DNA of 64,000 nucleotides, taken from Isoetes taiwanensis. Its lineage: Eukaryota; Streptophyta; Lycopodiopsida; Isoetales; Isoetaceae. Positions 44,114 to 56,094 of this stretch are shown here, piece by piece. How positions within the stretch are numbered: position 1 is the stretch's first letter; every line of letters starts with the position of its first letter. The position numbers were made by a program, and so were the translations under genes. The notes under the pieces are model-generated. The model searched no databases, was not told the DNA's origin, and was given only the letters and a program-made list of their open reading frames with translations. The stretch is from positions 1,053,927 through 1,117,926 of the forward strand of contig JAJEKV010000001.1 of the NCBI GenBank assembly GCA_021234155.1, written 5' to 3'.

Positions 44114-45697
44114 TCAACCCCAACAAACCACTATGATATGTGGTTTTCTTCTATCAAATAAAATCATGCATAAAGAACCACATATATCATGGTTTTTAGA
44201 TGATCTGACATTGGTTAAGTATAATAGTTTAGTTTTGGGCTCCTTGTGCGATGTAGTGATTTTAACAATGCTCCGTGCACCAATTGAAACTAAAAGAAAG
44301 AACTGCGATACTTTGTGACGATGGGCCATAGGATCGGGCACGAAGTGTACCCCAATCGGGATGCTCGGCAGAAGAAAGTGGGAGGCGCACTCCTCGGGGA
44401 CACGTTGTGTGTCTCCGATCGACGTAGTCGTGGTGACACCGCGAGGGTCCACCATTAACAACTCATGACGCTCCGCCTGTAGCATGTGTGACGCAAGGCA
44501 CTACGCACATGGAACTCTAGTGGTTAGATGTCGACATCAATAGATACAAACTAAAACGGACCGCGCACCTCATCAAGACTGTGATATGTCCCTCCTCCCA
44601 CCATCCCATGGTGTGCAAGCCTCGATGAGGTCAACAATGAGTTGCACGCCGCATGCTGGGCCAGCCCTCTGCGGCACCAGTGTGTGGCGACGCTATCCGG
44701 CGCCCTCCTCGCGACCGCGCGGATGCTTCGGTGATCTGGGGGCCGAAGTGGGTGAACACCCTAACCTCCTCCCGAAGAGGGAGGGACCGGCCGCACCCGC
44801 CGGATCCGCAAGTGCTCGAACTGTCGGGACCTTTCGCGGCGGCCGACCAACCTCGAATGGGTACACACACACCAGTAGCTCCGGATGGTGTGCCTCGCAA
44901 ACTCTCCAAGGTGGTACATGAAGAAACCAGCGGGCTCGGTCTCTCATCCATGCCTCGGTTCCCTCGACATTGCGGGTCGGGCGAAATGGCGAGGTCAAAG
45001 TGTGTGCCATACCAAGTGCACGCCATTCTGCGGTCCTCACTATGTCGCCGAAGACATCTGGGCGCTCCCCCCCGCCGGGTCAAGATCGCCACGCGCTAAG
45101 CCCTATGGAAGGAGGGGTGGCCATATACAGATCAGCGGTAGCAACGGACGCGGTCCCATGAGAGGGGCCTCAAGGCCCGACCTAGCCCCTACCTCTGACC
45201 GAACTTCGTCCCATGTCGGCATGCAATTCACTATCGTGGAGGGTGAATGAGGGATCAGTAGGAGTGTGGACGCTGCGGGCTACCGAAACACTTTGTGAAG
45301 ATGGACCCTCTTCAGAATCTCGGCCGAGACTCATTATCCTGAAGAGCTCGACCCAGCGGCTCCTCGCCTGGGCAAATGACCACCCATCCTTCCGCGGCAA
45401 TGGCCCGGCCATTGAGAAGGGCATGTCGCGGTCCTATCCTCCTCCCGGGCGCCACATTGCGGGTACCAGCTCTCTCGCTCTAATGGAACCTTCATAAAAG
45501 GGCTGCATCCTCTCGCGCTCCCGCCTGTGCTGTGAGCTGGCCTCGTGGAACATGGCGTCCGGGCCCTCAGGAAAGGCATCCAAGGCGGCCTCTGGGGTTA
45601 GGACATGTTGTAGGTGCATTGTTGTTGCGCCTTGCCGCCTCGCTTCCCTGTGTCTTGCAGCAGCCTCCAACTCAATTTCGGGAGCCGATCGAAGCAC
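44114..45697 (-). pseudogene. GC-rich decayed ORF block, family unknown
   Basis: Minus-strand frames follow one another. 45697 downward has EIELEAAARHREARRQGATT, LTPEAALDAFPEGPDAMFHE and RRERERMQPFYEGS. Next comes SMAGPLPRKDGWSFAQARSR, then LTSPFRPTRNVEGTEAWMRD and ARWFLHVPPWRVCEAHHPEL, then VRVFTHFGPQITEASARS. The last piece, from 44485, has TTTSIGDTQRVPEECASHFL and HFVPDPMAHRHKVSQF. The style is protein-like, but frames shift several times and no known motif appears. It may be a transposon-borne or host pseudogene. Confidence 0.3.
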
Positions 45698-45734
45698 CGA
45701 TCGTTACACCATTGTTGCGGTGGTGTAAAGTGGG

Positions 45735-46910
45735 GCAGGTGAGTAGCATGGTTTCTAACATTTGGGATTACGCATCGCTCCTATGGCTTCTAACATTTTG
45801 ACTGAGCTTGCAATGCTTCAAAACTTTCTATTTTTTGAATGAGGTCATACCCATAAGCATCTAGGACATGCCAAAACATTCTATTTTGATTGTTTGTAAA
45901 ATTTTAAAGACTTTTTATTTTTGGACTGAGCTGCTTGCTCATGAGCATCTGAGTATGTAGAACATTCTATTTTGCCTTTTTGCATTCTTTCAAAAAAACC
46001 ATCTATTCTTTTTCTGGGACGCTTATCCACGAGCACCTAGAAAATTCTAGAACTATCTAGAATATTCTATTTTGAGTTCTTGCAAGTTTTTAGAAAAACT
46101 TTCTAGTTTTAAACTGGAGTGTTTATTCATGAGCATTTAGAACATTCTAGAACTATCTAGAATATCCCATTTTGAGCTTTTGCAAGTTCAATAAAACTTT
46201 CTATTTTTAGACTAATTTGCTATTCTTGGCATTAGACTGAGGTGCCTACCCATGAGCATCTAGAACATTCCAAAACATTCTATTTTAGTTGTTTGTAAAA
46301 TTTCAAAAACTTTTTATTTTTAGACTGAACTGCTTGGTTGTGAGCATGAGTATCTGGAACATTCTACTTTATCTTTTTGTGTTCTTTAAAAAAAAAAAAC
46401 TTCCTATTTTTTTACTGAGGTGTTTATCTATGAGCATCTAGAACATTCTAGAACTATCTACAATATTCTATTCTAAATTCTTGCAATTTTTGAAAAAAAC
46501 TTTCTATTTTTAAACTGGGGGGTGCTTGTCTATGAGCATCTCGAACATTCTAGAACTATGTACAACATCCTATTTTAAAATTTTGCAAGTTTCAATTGAA
46601 CTTTCTATTGTTAGACTAACTTACTATTTTTGACAACTTCTATTTCAGAATGAGGTGATTATCCATGCTTGTTGACCAGTCAAAGCTCATTCTAGAACTT
46701 CCTCAAACATTCTAGAACTTCTCTAGAACTATCTAGAATGTTTTAGAAATTTGTAGAGCATTCGAGAAGATTCTAGAATGTTCTAGAGCCATCTAGAATG
46801 TTATTGAATATTTTAAAATACCTCCAAAGTTTCTAGAGCATTCCATAATTTGTTGAAACATCCTAGAACTTTTTAGAGCATTCTAGAACTTTCTAGCCAA
46901 GAACCAAAAT
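45735..46910. repeat. ~100-base tandem array rich in heat-shock-element-like motifs
   Basis: About nine diverged units carry TTTCTATTTTTxxACTGAG, GxTTATCCATGAGCATCTAG and AACATTCTAGAACTATCTAGAA-type segments. Perfect GAAnnTTCnnGAA motifs lie at 46040-46052, 46140-46152, 46441-46453 and 46543-46555. Five contiguous alternating TTC/GAA units at 5-base spacing lie at 46761-46783, and a TTCnnGAAnnTTC lies at 46881-46893. That arrangement is the consensus of a heat-shock element bound by HSF trimers. No gene is inside. Confidence 0.85.
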
Positions 46911-47092
46911 GCCCAGACTCATTTGGATAGCCTCCTTATAAAATGGTAAAGAAGGTTCTTTTTTGCATCTATGCATGTGGGATATTTGTGCATGCCCTAA
47001 ATTCTAGAACAATCTTAAACGGGTTTGAGTACCTTAAGTATGTACTTGGATACCCTTAAGTATATGTGAAACATATTTATTTAATAAAATAA

Positions 47093-47160
47093 TGCTTGGT
47101 CTAGTGGTTAGAATGCGGGGCTTAAGGGGCAATGATTAGGGTTCAAATTCCTCCAGTAAC
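47093..47160 (+). mobile_element. tRNA-derived SINE head
   Basis: TGGTCTAGTGG at 47097-47107 fits the pol III A box (TRGYNNARNGG) exactly. GGTTCAAATTCC at 47140-47151 fits the B box with one deviation, about 32 bases downstream. A proper acceptor stem and CCA-side pairing are absent, so it is tRNA-like rather than a tRNA gene. The body downstream may include the 64-base repeats that follow. Confidence 0.65.
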
Positions 47161-47193
47161 ATGAAAACTTTTAAAAGCCTCTCCTTAAAGTTC

Positions 47194-47412
47194 GAGCATG
47201 CAACATAGATCGTAGGATCTTGATTGCGATCAATGGCCGAGATTGCGCCATGAGTCTGAGCATGAAACGTAGATCGTAGGATCTTGATCCCGATCAATGG
47301 CCGAGATTGCGCCACATGGCAAATCTCCATAAAGTCCGAGCATGCAACGTCGTAGTATCTTGATTGTGATCAATGGCTGAGATTGTGCCATGAGTCCGAG
47401 CATGGACCATCA
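47194..47412. repeat. 64-base tandem repeats, three units and a partial
   Basis: GAGCATGxAACxTAGATCGTAGGATCTTGAT followed by CGATCAATGGCCGAGATTG occurs from 47194, 47258 and 47338, with a partial fourth at 47398. Confidence 0.9.
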
Positions 47413-47499
47413 ATCGCCCCAAATACGTCAATCTCCACAGGCAATCTGGGCTGTCCATCTGGGCCTTTGACGGCCAGGATCGCAAACTGTATAGAAGAG

Positions 47500-48395
47500 T
47501 ATGTTTATGGAGAATTTCACTGCAGGGAATATGGCATTAGGAGGTAACTTACTTGCAGTTATTCTCCACAACAAAATGGAGTTGCGGAGTGCAAGAACAG
47601 GTCCATACCGAATTTCGATAAGGGCCATGTTAAAGCATTTTGGGCTACCAAACTATTTAGGGAAAAGGCGGAGTCAAATCTACTATATAAATTCAACATA
47701 AACTTCCTTCAAGAAGTATAAATGACAAATCACATAAAAGATGGCATCTTCAGGTCCCTCAACTACAATGGAAAAGTGTTTGGACATGGGTATGTGATAA
47801 GTTGCTTCATCCCAAAGTGGCAGTTTTGTGGTAGCAAGCGATCCATAGATGCCTCAGCGTCAACAGGCCGGTCCATAGAATTGATAATCGGATTTCAGAG
47901 CTCTGTCCTTTATATAAGCAAAGGGTTGAAAGTATTGAGCATTGTTTTTTCTTGTGTGAGTCATTTCGACAGGCATGATCTTGGTTGTTAATCCTATTTG
48001 GCACGTCTTGATCTAATTCTGCTCGCTATCTATCCTGATGCATGGCACAAACTGTAGAAACGAGCTTTTCATCTTGTATGTGGCTGGCTTTTATGGTCCA
48101 TCTGGAAGAAAAGAAGACTATTTATTTTTAAGGACTTGGATTCTACAGTTGAGATTCTTCTTCTGGACACATAATAGACTTGTTATGTCTTATAATTATT
48201 TTTCTATTGATCAAGAGAAGAAAATACTGATTTGGCACACTTACCTTTAGATTCATTCTTATGCATACGCATGTGGTTGTGCTCAGTTGGATTAGTTTGT
48301 CTGTTGGGTTATAAGCTTGTCTATGCATTTTATGTTGTTACCGTTTTGATTGGTAAATAAAGCTTGTCATCCTTCAAGAAAAGAAAAAGAAGGGA
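47500..48395 (+). mobile_element. LINE (L1-type) 3' remnant
   Basis: Plus-strand coding CPLYKQRVESIEHCFFLC and ESFRQAWSWLLILFGTS near 47905-48005 is the zf-RVT zinc-binding block of plant L1 reverse transcriptases (C..C, ExxxHxFFxC, W). Upstream frames from about 47500 are open but contain no clear reverse transcriptase motif. The remnant ends with AATAAAGCTTGTCATCCTTC and an A-rich tail near 48395. It is 5' truncated and has several interruptions. Confidence 0.65.
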
Positions 48396-48508
48396 ATTTT
48401 TTTTATGGTATGGTATGGTACAAAACCAACATATCATATATTTAAGGTATATGGATGTGAAGTATTTGTACATGTGCCAAAGGAAGTAAGGAAAAAGTTG
48501 GATGATAG

Positions 48509-48533
48509 AATAGAATAGAATAGAATAGAATAG
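48509..48533. repeat. AATAG microsatellite
   Basis: About five tandem AATAG units lie within the copia integrase tail. Confidence 0.9.
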
Positions 48534-49019
48534 AGCAATATTATCTTGTAGGGTATGACGAGTAGTCTAAGGCCTATAGGCTGTATAATCCAGCAAAGAA
48601 ACAAACAATTTTTAGTAGGGATATATATTTTATGAAGAGCAGAGTATAGAAGACAAAAGGACAAGATAAAAGCCGGTCCAAAATCGTGAAAGGAAGTGAA
48701 CTAAAAACCAAAGTCCTTCTGTTGCAGACCTAGATCATAATGATAATGGAGATGGAAAGTCTGAAAATAGAGACGAAAGTCTGATACGCCGAAGGAACGC
48801 AACCTAAAAATTTAGAAGCAAACAAAGAAAAAAAGTTACCAAATACAGAGGAAGAACTAAATGGTTAAGTGAAAGAGAAGAGAAGGAGGACAAAAGCTCA
48901 AGACTTCAAGGTGAGATGAAGATTGGCCCAAAGGTGTTTGATAGAGAAGAAAATGGGAAAAGTCTAAAATTAAAGCGTGAACATGAAATAAACAACATTC
49001 TTGCTATATTAGAGCCTGA

Positions 49020-49620
49020 CATTCCATTGTCATATGAGCAGGTCAAAAAAAGTGAAGATTCAAAAAATTAGAGAAGAGCAATGCAAGAGCAAATGAGTTC
49101 ATTTGAAAAACACACATATGAATTAGTAAAAATATCAGAGGGCAAAAATATTGTTTGAAACAAATGGATATTCAAGGTCAAAACTAGGCCAAATGGAAAA
49201 TCTAAGTAATACAAAGCTCGGCTAGTGGCACAAGAGTTTTCTCAAAAGAAAGAGATAGAATATGATGAGACCTTTTCTTTTTTAGTCAAATTAGCAAGTT
49301 ATGCACATGCATATAAACTGGATATGCACCACATGGATGTCAAAACAACCTTTCTAAATGCAAATTTAGAAAATGAAATCTTTATGAAGCAAGCCTCTGG
49401 TTATGGAATTGGAAATGATATGGTTTGGAGATTAGGGAAGGCTATGTATGGGCTGAAATAGTCACTTAGATAATGGTATTTTTGTACAGGAAATTATAGA
49501 ATGATGAAAATCTTTATGTGTTTCAGCAAGGCAAAAACCTTTGCATAATAGCACTATATCTTGACGATTACATGCAAGGAAATGCCAGAACACAAGAAGT
49601 TCTTGAAAATCGAAGTATCT
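49020..49620 (+). pseudogene. Reverse transcriptase region (copia)
   Basis: NKWIFKVKTRPNGK, YKARLVAQEFSQK, YDETFSFLVKLASYAHAYK, MHHMDVKTTFLNANLENEIF and AMYGLK are the conserved blocks of Ty1/copia reverse transcriptase. ALYLDDYM-like sequence near 49560 covers the catalytic Asp pair. Broken in several places. Confidence 0.9.
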
Positions 49621-52189
49621 AATATCTAGCATTATAACAGGGGTTTTTTTTTTGTGATTTTATACGCTTTTTGGCATGGTTTTCATATGATTTCATGGGC
49701 GTATTGCACGAGGTATACTAATCAGTATATCTAGAGTGCATGCATATTTCAATGGCATATTATCTATGGTTTTACAATGGTTTTGCATTGCATATTTATA
49801 CCTTCAGAAATAACTTATCTCTTTACTCCCAAAAATACATGCAAGTATCGAGACCCTTTACTTTAGGGTTCGTGGAAGAAAGGATTTTAAGGTTTAGCAT
49901 TTAATGTGAGGAAGAAAAGAGGCGGAGAAGATTCGGCAGGGAGAAGAAGTGGCGTTCATAGTGGAAATGATCTGATATTATTCGTTAATGGTTCCAGTGT
50001 TGGGCAAAGTCTGCGGCACTATACAAATCCTCCGTCTAGGTTTGCGATTTGATTGTTCAACATCAATATGTCGGGTTTCTTCCATCCACTAAAATCATAG
50101 TTTCGGACTTTTGGCCGGTACACTTTTCTCAACTGGAATTTATAGGGTTTTTATGTGAAGAAAACTAGGGTCTGCTGAAGATTTTGACTGCCTGTTATCA
50201 CCGTAGCTATGCATGATAAGTTCCAGTATTCTGCTTCCACTTTGAACTAATGCAATAGAAGAAAGGGCATTCATCTCTATATCTTTTTTGTTCTTAGATT
50301 TCTCTGATTTGGGTGAAAGATTACCTACCCAAGGCAGCATTTGCGTTGGCCTATTTTGCTTCCTGGGTATTGATGCTTCATTCTCTGATTTTTCCTTTTA
50401 AGTAGAGGCTTCTATTATGGCCCATTCTTTGTTTTATCTAGGACGATTTGATAGTTGGGTGATGAGTTTTGGTGGGCTGCATCCTGGATCTGCAGCGAAG
50501 TGATTCACACAAGCTTCCTTTGTGCCCTTTGATCTTCACGGCCTCCTTCAACAAACTTCCTCCTCTGCCCTTTGATCCGCAGGCTTGCAATCGACTCATT
50601 TAGCAATAGGAAGTAGCCGATTAAAGTTTTAAAAATCCGATTAACTTGAGAAGGAGCAAGAAATTTTCCAATAGGGTGCAAAATATTTGCCCAACACTGT
50701 GGTTTACCTTGTGCATAATTTATCAGTCTTGAATCAGAAGTTATTGGGTGGACTTTTTTTTTGAAAGATGGCGAGGTTAGTTTGAAAATTAGCATACATG
50801 GTCGCAAAGCTGGGCTCCAGGGATTAGCTGCCAAGGCTAATTGTAGAGGATGTGTAACTCTGGAGAAGGTATCCTTTTTTTCTTTATCAGATTATGGGCG
50901 CAATGCAATCTTAATGTTTGTCTTGTAAAAGACTCTCCCATGAAGATTTTGGAGCTATTTTTAGCTTCCAGAGTTGGGAGACATTCTTCAAGGAGGCCTT
51001 CATGTGGAGATGCCTTTGAATGATTGGGTATTTCGAAGGATTCAAACAATCTAATGAGCTCTACAGACTACAGAGAGGTCCTCTTCTAGATCTCTGGACC
51101 AATTCCTATTGATAGTCAATTTGAATACTTTTGTTTTACAGACCATCAGGCCTTTATAACAGAGGATTGTAGTCAGGTTTATAAGAAATTAGGCATGGAA
51201 ATTAATAGAAAGTAAATTAGGTGATTTGAAATGCAAACTTTGGGGGTTTGAATTGAGCAATATAATCATAACCTGGCATGCTTTGGTTTCTTTCTTGCTG
51301 GATACAGATCATAGAAGGATATCAAGCCTACAAGCTTGTATTATCTGCTTATCATGTGAAGCATTAACGTTTTTGGACTTGTTTTCTGATTGTTGGTGTA
51401 GAAATGTTTTACATTGCTGATGAGTAGTGCCCTCCTCCAATTTTGTACAATACCAGTTGGCTACATGAAATTGAACTAATGTCTGCTACTCACGCGGAAC
51501 ATTTGATGTCCTTAGATTTGTCACTTGTGTGGAATTTTTTACATTGATGATGAATAGTTTTATCTAGATCAACAGGTCCGATAACATGTTTTACCATAAA
51601 TGATGTAATATTATTCTATAATGTTTTAACTTGTGCGTTAAGATTCTCATGTAACTGATGGTATGGCAGTGTTTACAGCCAAGATATATGTAACATCTGC
51701 TTATGTGGCTGCTGCAATGGTTCACCTGGTGTTCAACTGCATGATTAACTGATCAAAAAACCGTTAGAAGAAAGGGGAGTGAGGAGCATTGATGCTTTCC
51801 TTCAGCACAACGATGCATAAGTAGCAAATCACCATATTCTTACAGTTGTTTATTTTTTGGCACTTATGTAGTTACATAAACAACCTCTATAGTGTATATT
51901 TCTTGGCACTTATACACTTACATAAACAGGCAAACTAGCCCATAAAGTTTACCTATGTTTGCTTTAGTTAAGGCCCGAAGGGCCCAAATTTTTTTTTAAT
52001 ATAACAATCAACACACAACTATCATTAACATTATTAACACAAACCATTGCATTTAACACATTTAAATTAAAATCCCCCTTAAACCCCCTTTGGTTTGGGT
52101 GCATATTCACACGGGGGGTTACGTAGGGCAGCGAGAGCTGTCGGATGGGCATATTTGCCCTTTATTCCAAGATCTGGACCGTAAGCATC
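49621..52189. other. 2.6-kb interruption of the copia element
   Basis: Copia coding stops near 49620 and resumes near 52190. In between I see AT-rich sequence, a candidate host exon (50768-50868), short unassigned frames, and at 51964-52150 a segment beginning TTAAGGCCCGAAGGGCCC and ending near a C-rich/G-rich pair (CCCCCTTAAACCCCCTT / CACGGGGGG). Its ends and target duplication were not resolved. Confidence 0.5.
50768..50868 (+). pseudogene. Candidate host exon inside the interruption
   Basis: A pyrimidine tract (T11) and AAAG precede an open segment, DGEVSLKISIHGRKAGLQGL then AAKANCRGCVTLEK, ending GAGAAG|GTATCC, a normal 5' splice site. The length, about 101 bases, and the amino-acid make-up are those of an ordinary exon. 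Neighbouring exons were not found, so it may be a captured gene fragment. The function is unknown. Confidence 0.3.
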
Positions 52190-52990
52190 CAATATTAATA
52201 CAATGCTGCAGAAGTTTGGCATGATTGACTGCAAGTTTACACGCACACCACTAGTACCTGAACACAAGATTTCAGCTATTATGAGGCCCAAAATTGAGCA
52301 AGCAATTATAGACATATCAAATGTACCATACATGGAGCTAATAGGGCTGCTTACTGTATGTTAGAAACTATACAAGGCCTGACATATCTTTTGTTGTGAA
52401 TTTACTATTAGATATTCTAACAATCTTGGAAGGCAACACTGGATAGCTGCAAAAGGAATTTTAAGATATCTGAAGGGAAGCCAAGAAGAAGGTATATTGT
52501 ACAAAAATGGCGATCTTGTTCTACATGCTTATTGTCATGTAAATTGGACAAGTAATCTTCATCATAGAAAGTCTACATTACAGTTTTGCTTAATGCTTGG
52601 AGGAGGAGTTGTTGCCTGGAAATGTAAGAACCAAATGTTGCAATGTCTTTAGTAGAAGCAAAATATGCTGCATCTAGTTTAGTAGCTAAAGAAATTATCT
52701 GGTGCTAGAAGATTACTAGATAAAATGTGGTTTGATTCAAAGAGATGCCACAGTTTTGGTATGTAACAGTCTCAGTTGCATTGCTCAACATAAAATTCTG
52801 TCTTCTTCAAAGAACCAAGCACATTGAGTCATATGTACATTTTATTGGAGGAATGGTGGCCAAGAAGTGTGTTTCTCTCTAATACGTTAGCACACAGGAA
52901 GAGATTGTAGACATACTTTCAAAAGCACTGTTACTGGAAAAGTTTATGCTATTTAAACACAACTGGGAGTTACAGATCTAAGTCAAGGCA
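52190..52990 (+). pseudogene. Reverse transcriptase end and RNase H (copia)
   Basis: MLQKFGMIDCKFTRTPL, HWIAAKGILRYLKGSQEEG and the RNase H blocks (LHAYCHVNWTSN, STLQFCLMLGGGVVAWK) are clear copia motifs. Part of the fossil described above. Confidence 0.9.
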
Positions 52991-54690
52991 AAGCTTAGGG
53001 GAAAACAGATATCTGAATATCATATGAAAGGGGAAGATGCAATATTTCATGTGCGCACATTAGATGTTATTTGATTTATTAGTCCATGGTTCATACTCAA
53101 TCGAATGACCTAGTGACAGATAAGAAATTTAAATTTAGAAACATGCTAAATCCAAGCTGTTGTATTGTCAGATTCTCTAAACCTACAGCTTGTTTTCGAA
53201 ATTGATATAATACTCGGTGTCGAGGAAACGACAAGATGCAGAATGATGTAAGACAAGGCAAAATGTTTCAATGCTTTCCAAAATTAATAGTGCAAGTTTT
53301 GAATCCATTATGAACAATATTTCTATGGTCTAAAGCTTGTTATAGAGAGAGTTTGAATGGTTTATACCACAAGTGCTTTGCAACCATTGAACCTTGTCTT
53401 TTCATAAGTTTACAACAACCTCAACCTCATAGAATGGTTATTTAATGAGGGTGATAAAATGAGTTTTTTGGAAGATCTGAAAATTTTTTGGCATCAAGAA
53501 GGCCAAAGATCTTAATCCAGAATGACTTGAGAGAATATTAAAAGTTCTCCACCACCCGAGAAAAAATAGAAGCTATAGCCATTAGATATTTAGTTACCCA
53601 AAATATACCCCAACATGCCAAAGCTCACTAATGAATTGTCCCTTAATAGGGTCAATTCGAAAGATACCCATAATTGCAGCTCAAATGGGCAAACGATCTA
53701 TTAAGATTTCCACACCTTTTCAACCATAAACTAGAAATGCTACAATTTTTTGTTATGTGGCAGGTCCTGGGTTGCATTGCTCTTACAAAAACTCGAGGCG
53801 TCTTGAAGAACTAAGCAAATTGAGTCATATGTACATTTTATTAGAGACATGGTGGCCAAGAAGTACATTTTGGTCTAATACATTAGCACATAGGAGCAGA
53901 CTCTAGACATACTTACAAAAGCATTCTTGAAAAGTTTACGTTATTCAAATGCAAAGCGAAAGTCAGGTTCTAGATCAAGGCAAAGCTTAGAGAAAAACAA
54001 ACATCTGAATATGATATGAAAGGAAAAGATGAAGTAGTTCATGTGCACATTAGATGTTATTTGATTTAGTAGTTAGGATTCAAAGCGTCGAATGACCTAG
54101 TGATAGATAAGAAATTTAAATCTAAAAACATGCTAAATCCGAGCTGTTGTATTATCGAATTCTCAGACCCTACAACTTGATTTTGAAATTGATATATTGC
54201 TCCATGTGGAGGAAATGACAAGATGCAGAATGATGTAAGACAAGACAAAATGTTTTAATGCTTTTCAAAATGAATAGTGCAAGTTTTGAATCCATTATGA
54301 ACAATATTCCTGTGGTCTAAAGTTTGTTGTAGAGAGAGTTTGAATGGCTGATACCACAAATGCCTTGCAAACATTGAACCTTGTCTTTTCATAACTTTAC
54401 AATAAGCCTCAACCTCCCTCAAATTCGTAGAATGCTTTTTGTAATGAGGGTGATAAAATGAGTTTTCCGGCAGATCTGAAATTTTTTTGGCATCGGAGAG
54501 GCCAAAGACCTTAGTCCACAATCATTTGAGAAGATACTAGAAGGTTCTCCATCATCAAAGAAAGAACTAGAAGCTATAGCGGTTTAGATGTTTAGATATA
54601 TCAAAATATACTCAAGATGCCAAAACTTACTAACAATTACCCTTGACAGGGTCAATTCTAAAGATACCCACAATTCGCGCCTGAGGAGTC
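52770..54690. repeat. ~1-kb tandem duplication of the copia 3' part
   Basis: The words TGAGTCATATGTACATTTTA, GCAAAGCTTAG, GACAAGATGCAGAATGATGT, TTGAATCCATTATGAACAA and GAGGGTGATAAAATGAGTTTT recur in the same order 996 bases apart. Each copy contains the last part of RNase H followed by the putative LTR or 3' non-coding sequence. The second copy ends near 54690. The two copies are clearly diverged, so the duplication is old. Confidence 0.85.
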
Positions 54691-56040
54691 AATTCCAACT
54701 CCCCACGATGCGTCCAGGCGCTTGACTTGTCGAGATCGTCCTCGGGCCGCGATTTTTGAAGCGAGCAGGGAGACATGGACACCTTTGGATCGAGAGGAGT
54801 GAACCGGGGGATCAGGTATTTTTGGTCGATCAAATAGCATAAACCCTTACTCGACCTTGAATCGAGAGGGTTTAGCCTATTAAGATCACCCCCAGCCAAG
54901 TAGATCCCGAGATTGACCCCAACTAAAGAACCTAACTCTATGAGATAGATTAGTTCTTTATTATTTATTATGTTGATATGATGGACGGGATGGATTACGG
55001 AACTCATTGTATGGGGAAGGGGGTAGAGACTTAAAAAGCTTAGTAGATGATGCTCCTAGTTAATCTCTCTTAGTGCATTACTAGATTTGGCTGTGTACAA
55101 GAACCCCCTGGTTGTGTGGCCGAAGGGGCAGGGCGCTTAGAATGAGGTTAGGTGTTCTCACCCTTGACCGATCCCTAAGGTGTGTAAGGCCTATGGGGAT
55201 CGTGAGTGACTAGGTCCTAATGGCTTGCTTGAGTGTGGGTAAAAGGCATGGGCTCGACACCCGGGGAGGTGGAGTTCACCTTCCAGAGTGGGTTAAGTCC
55301 GAATAAGGGCTGTGGCCCCTCTAGTCACCTTGGGTCAGCATGTAGATCTGGAGGGAGTGATCCCTACCGCCCCATCGGGGCTGGGGAGATGTAACCCGGG
55401 AATAGCCCCTTTGGCTATGCACCCGGGCTTCGGTCGAGTCCCCAACACTTTTCAACCTACTCAAAAGTGTGCGCAGGGGAGGGGCGGATGGAGTGGACAA
55501 CCCAATGCCATGTTCTTATGCCGGTGATCCATTGTCATGATTGTCGCAATGAACTTCGGAGGCCCAAGCTTGTCGGTCTATCCACGTTATGCGAGGCCTT
55601 GGGTAGGAACTTCCTTTGTATTGTCTTTGATCTTTGTCTATCTGCAGATATGTGGTGAGCCATCCTTGAGATGGTCATGATGTGCTTTGATGTATATGTA
55701 CTTACATATGTTTACGCTTCCCCATGACTAGGTAGGCCCACGAGGCGGGGTAAATGACACCTTCATTCTTCCCACCGGATTCGCGGTGATGTGTGGAGGG
55801 CCTTGTATCGGTGGAGCTGGTATAGGGGATATGAACTCTGTTTGTATCACGATGAGTGCACCGTGATATGAGTAGGGGATGTCCGCGATGGTATCGAGCA
55901 ATGTTCTTGGAGACCAAGAGCAAAAAGCGACCATGCTACTTGACCATGCTTCCAAAGAGTACTAACTTGATAGGATCCTCAAACCTCGAAAAGTGGGAAA
56001 ATGTTTTCTCATTTTTTGTAGTTTGTGCTAAGCTAGTAAC
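54691..56040. other. GC-rich LTR-like region, no gene
   Basis: Words such as GGGCTCGACACCCGGGGAGG (about 55250) and CCCGGGCTTCGG suggest LTR or leader sequence of a Ty3 element. No pol or gag motif occurs on either strand, and no matching second LTR was found in the window. Confidence 0.35.
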
Positions 56041-56094
56041 AATTAAAGCGAATTGGAACTTAATAAGACTAAAAAGAATGAGCCAAAATTTGCG

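Larger units (their letters stand above)
48400..52990 (+). mobile_element. Broken Ty1/copia retrotransposon
   Basis: Parts in order on the plus strand: integrase tail (48400-48650, with VYGCEVFVHVPKE), reverse transcriptase (about 49020-49620), and the end of reverse transcriptase plus RNase H (about 52190-52990). The stretch 49620-52190 does not belong to it. No left LTR or upstream gag was found, so it is a fossil with many breaks, and its age cannot be read from LTRs here. Confidence 0.85.

Noticed and set aside
47093-47160. A functional tRNA gene
   Set aside because: The A and B boxes fit, but no seven-base acceptor stem or normal anticodon arm can be formed, so a SINE head is more likely.
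48509-48533. AATAG repeats as a telomere-like or CRISPR-like array
   Set aside because: It is a simple microsatellite with no spacers and does not match a plant telomere repeat.
55250-55460. Ribosomal RNA gene fragment
   Set aside because: GC-rich words such as CCCGGGCTTCGG looked rRNA-like, but no conserved rRNA core sequence follows.
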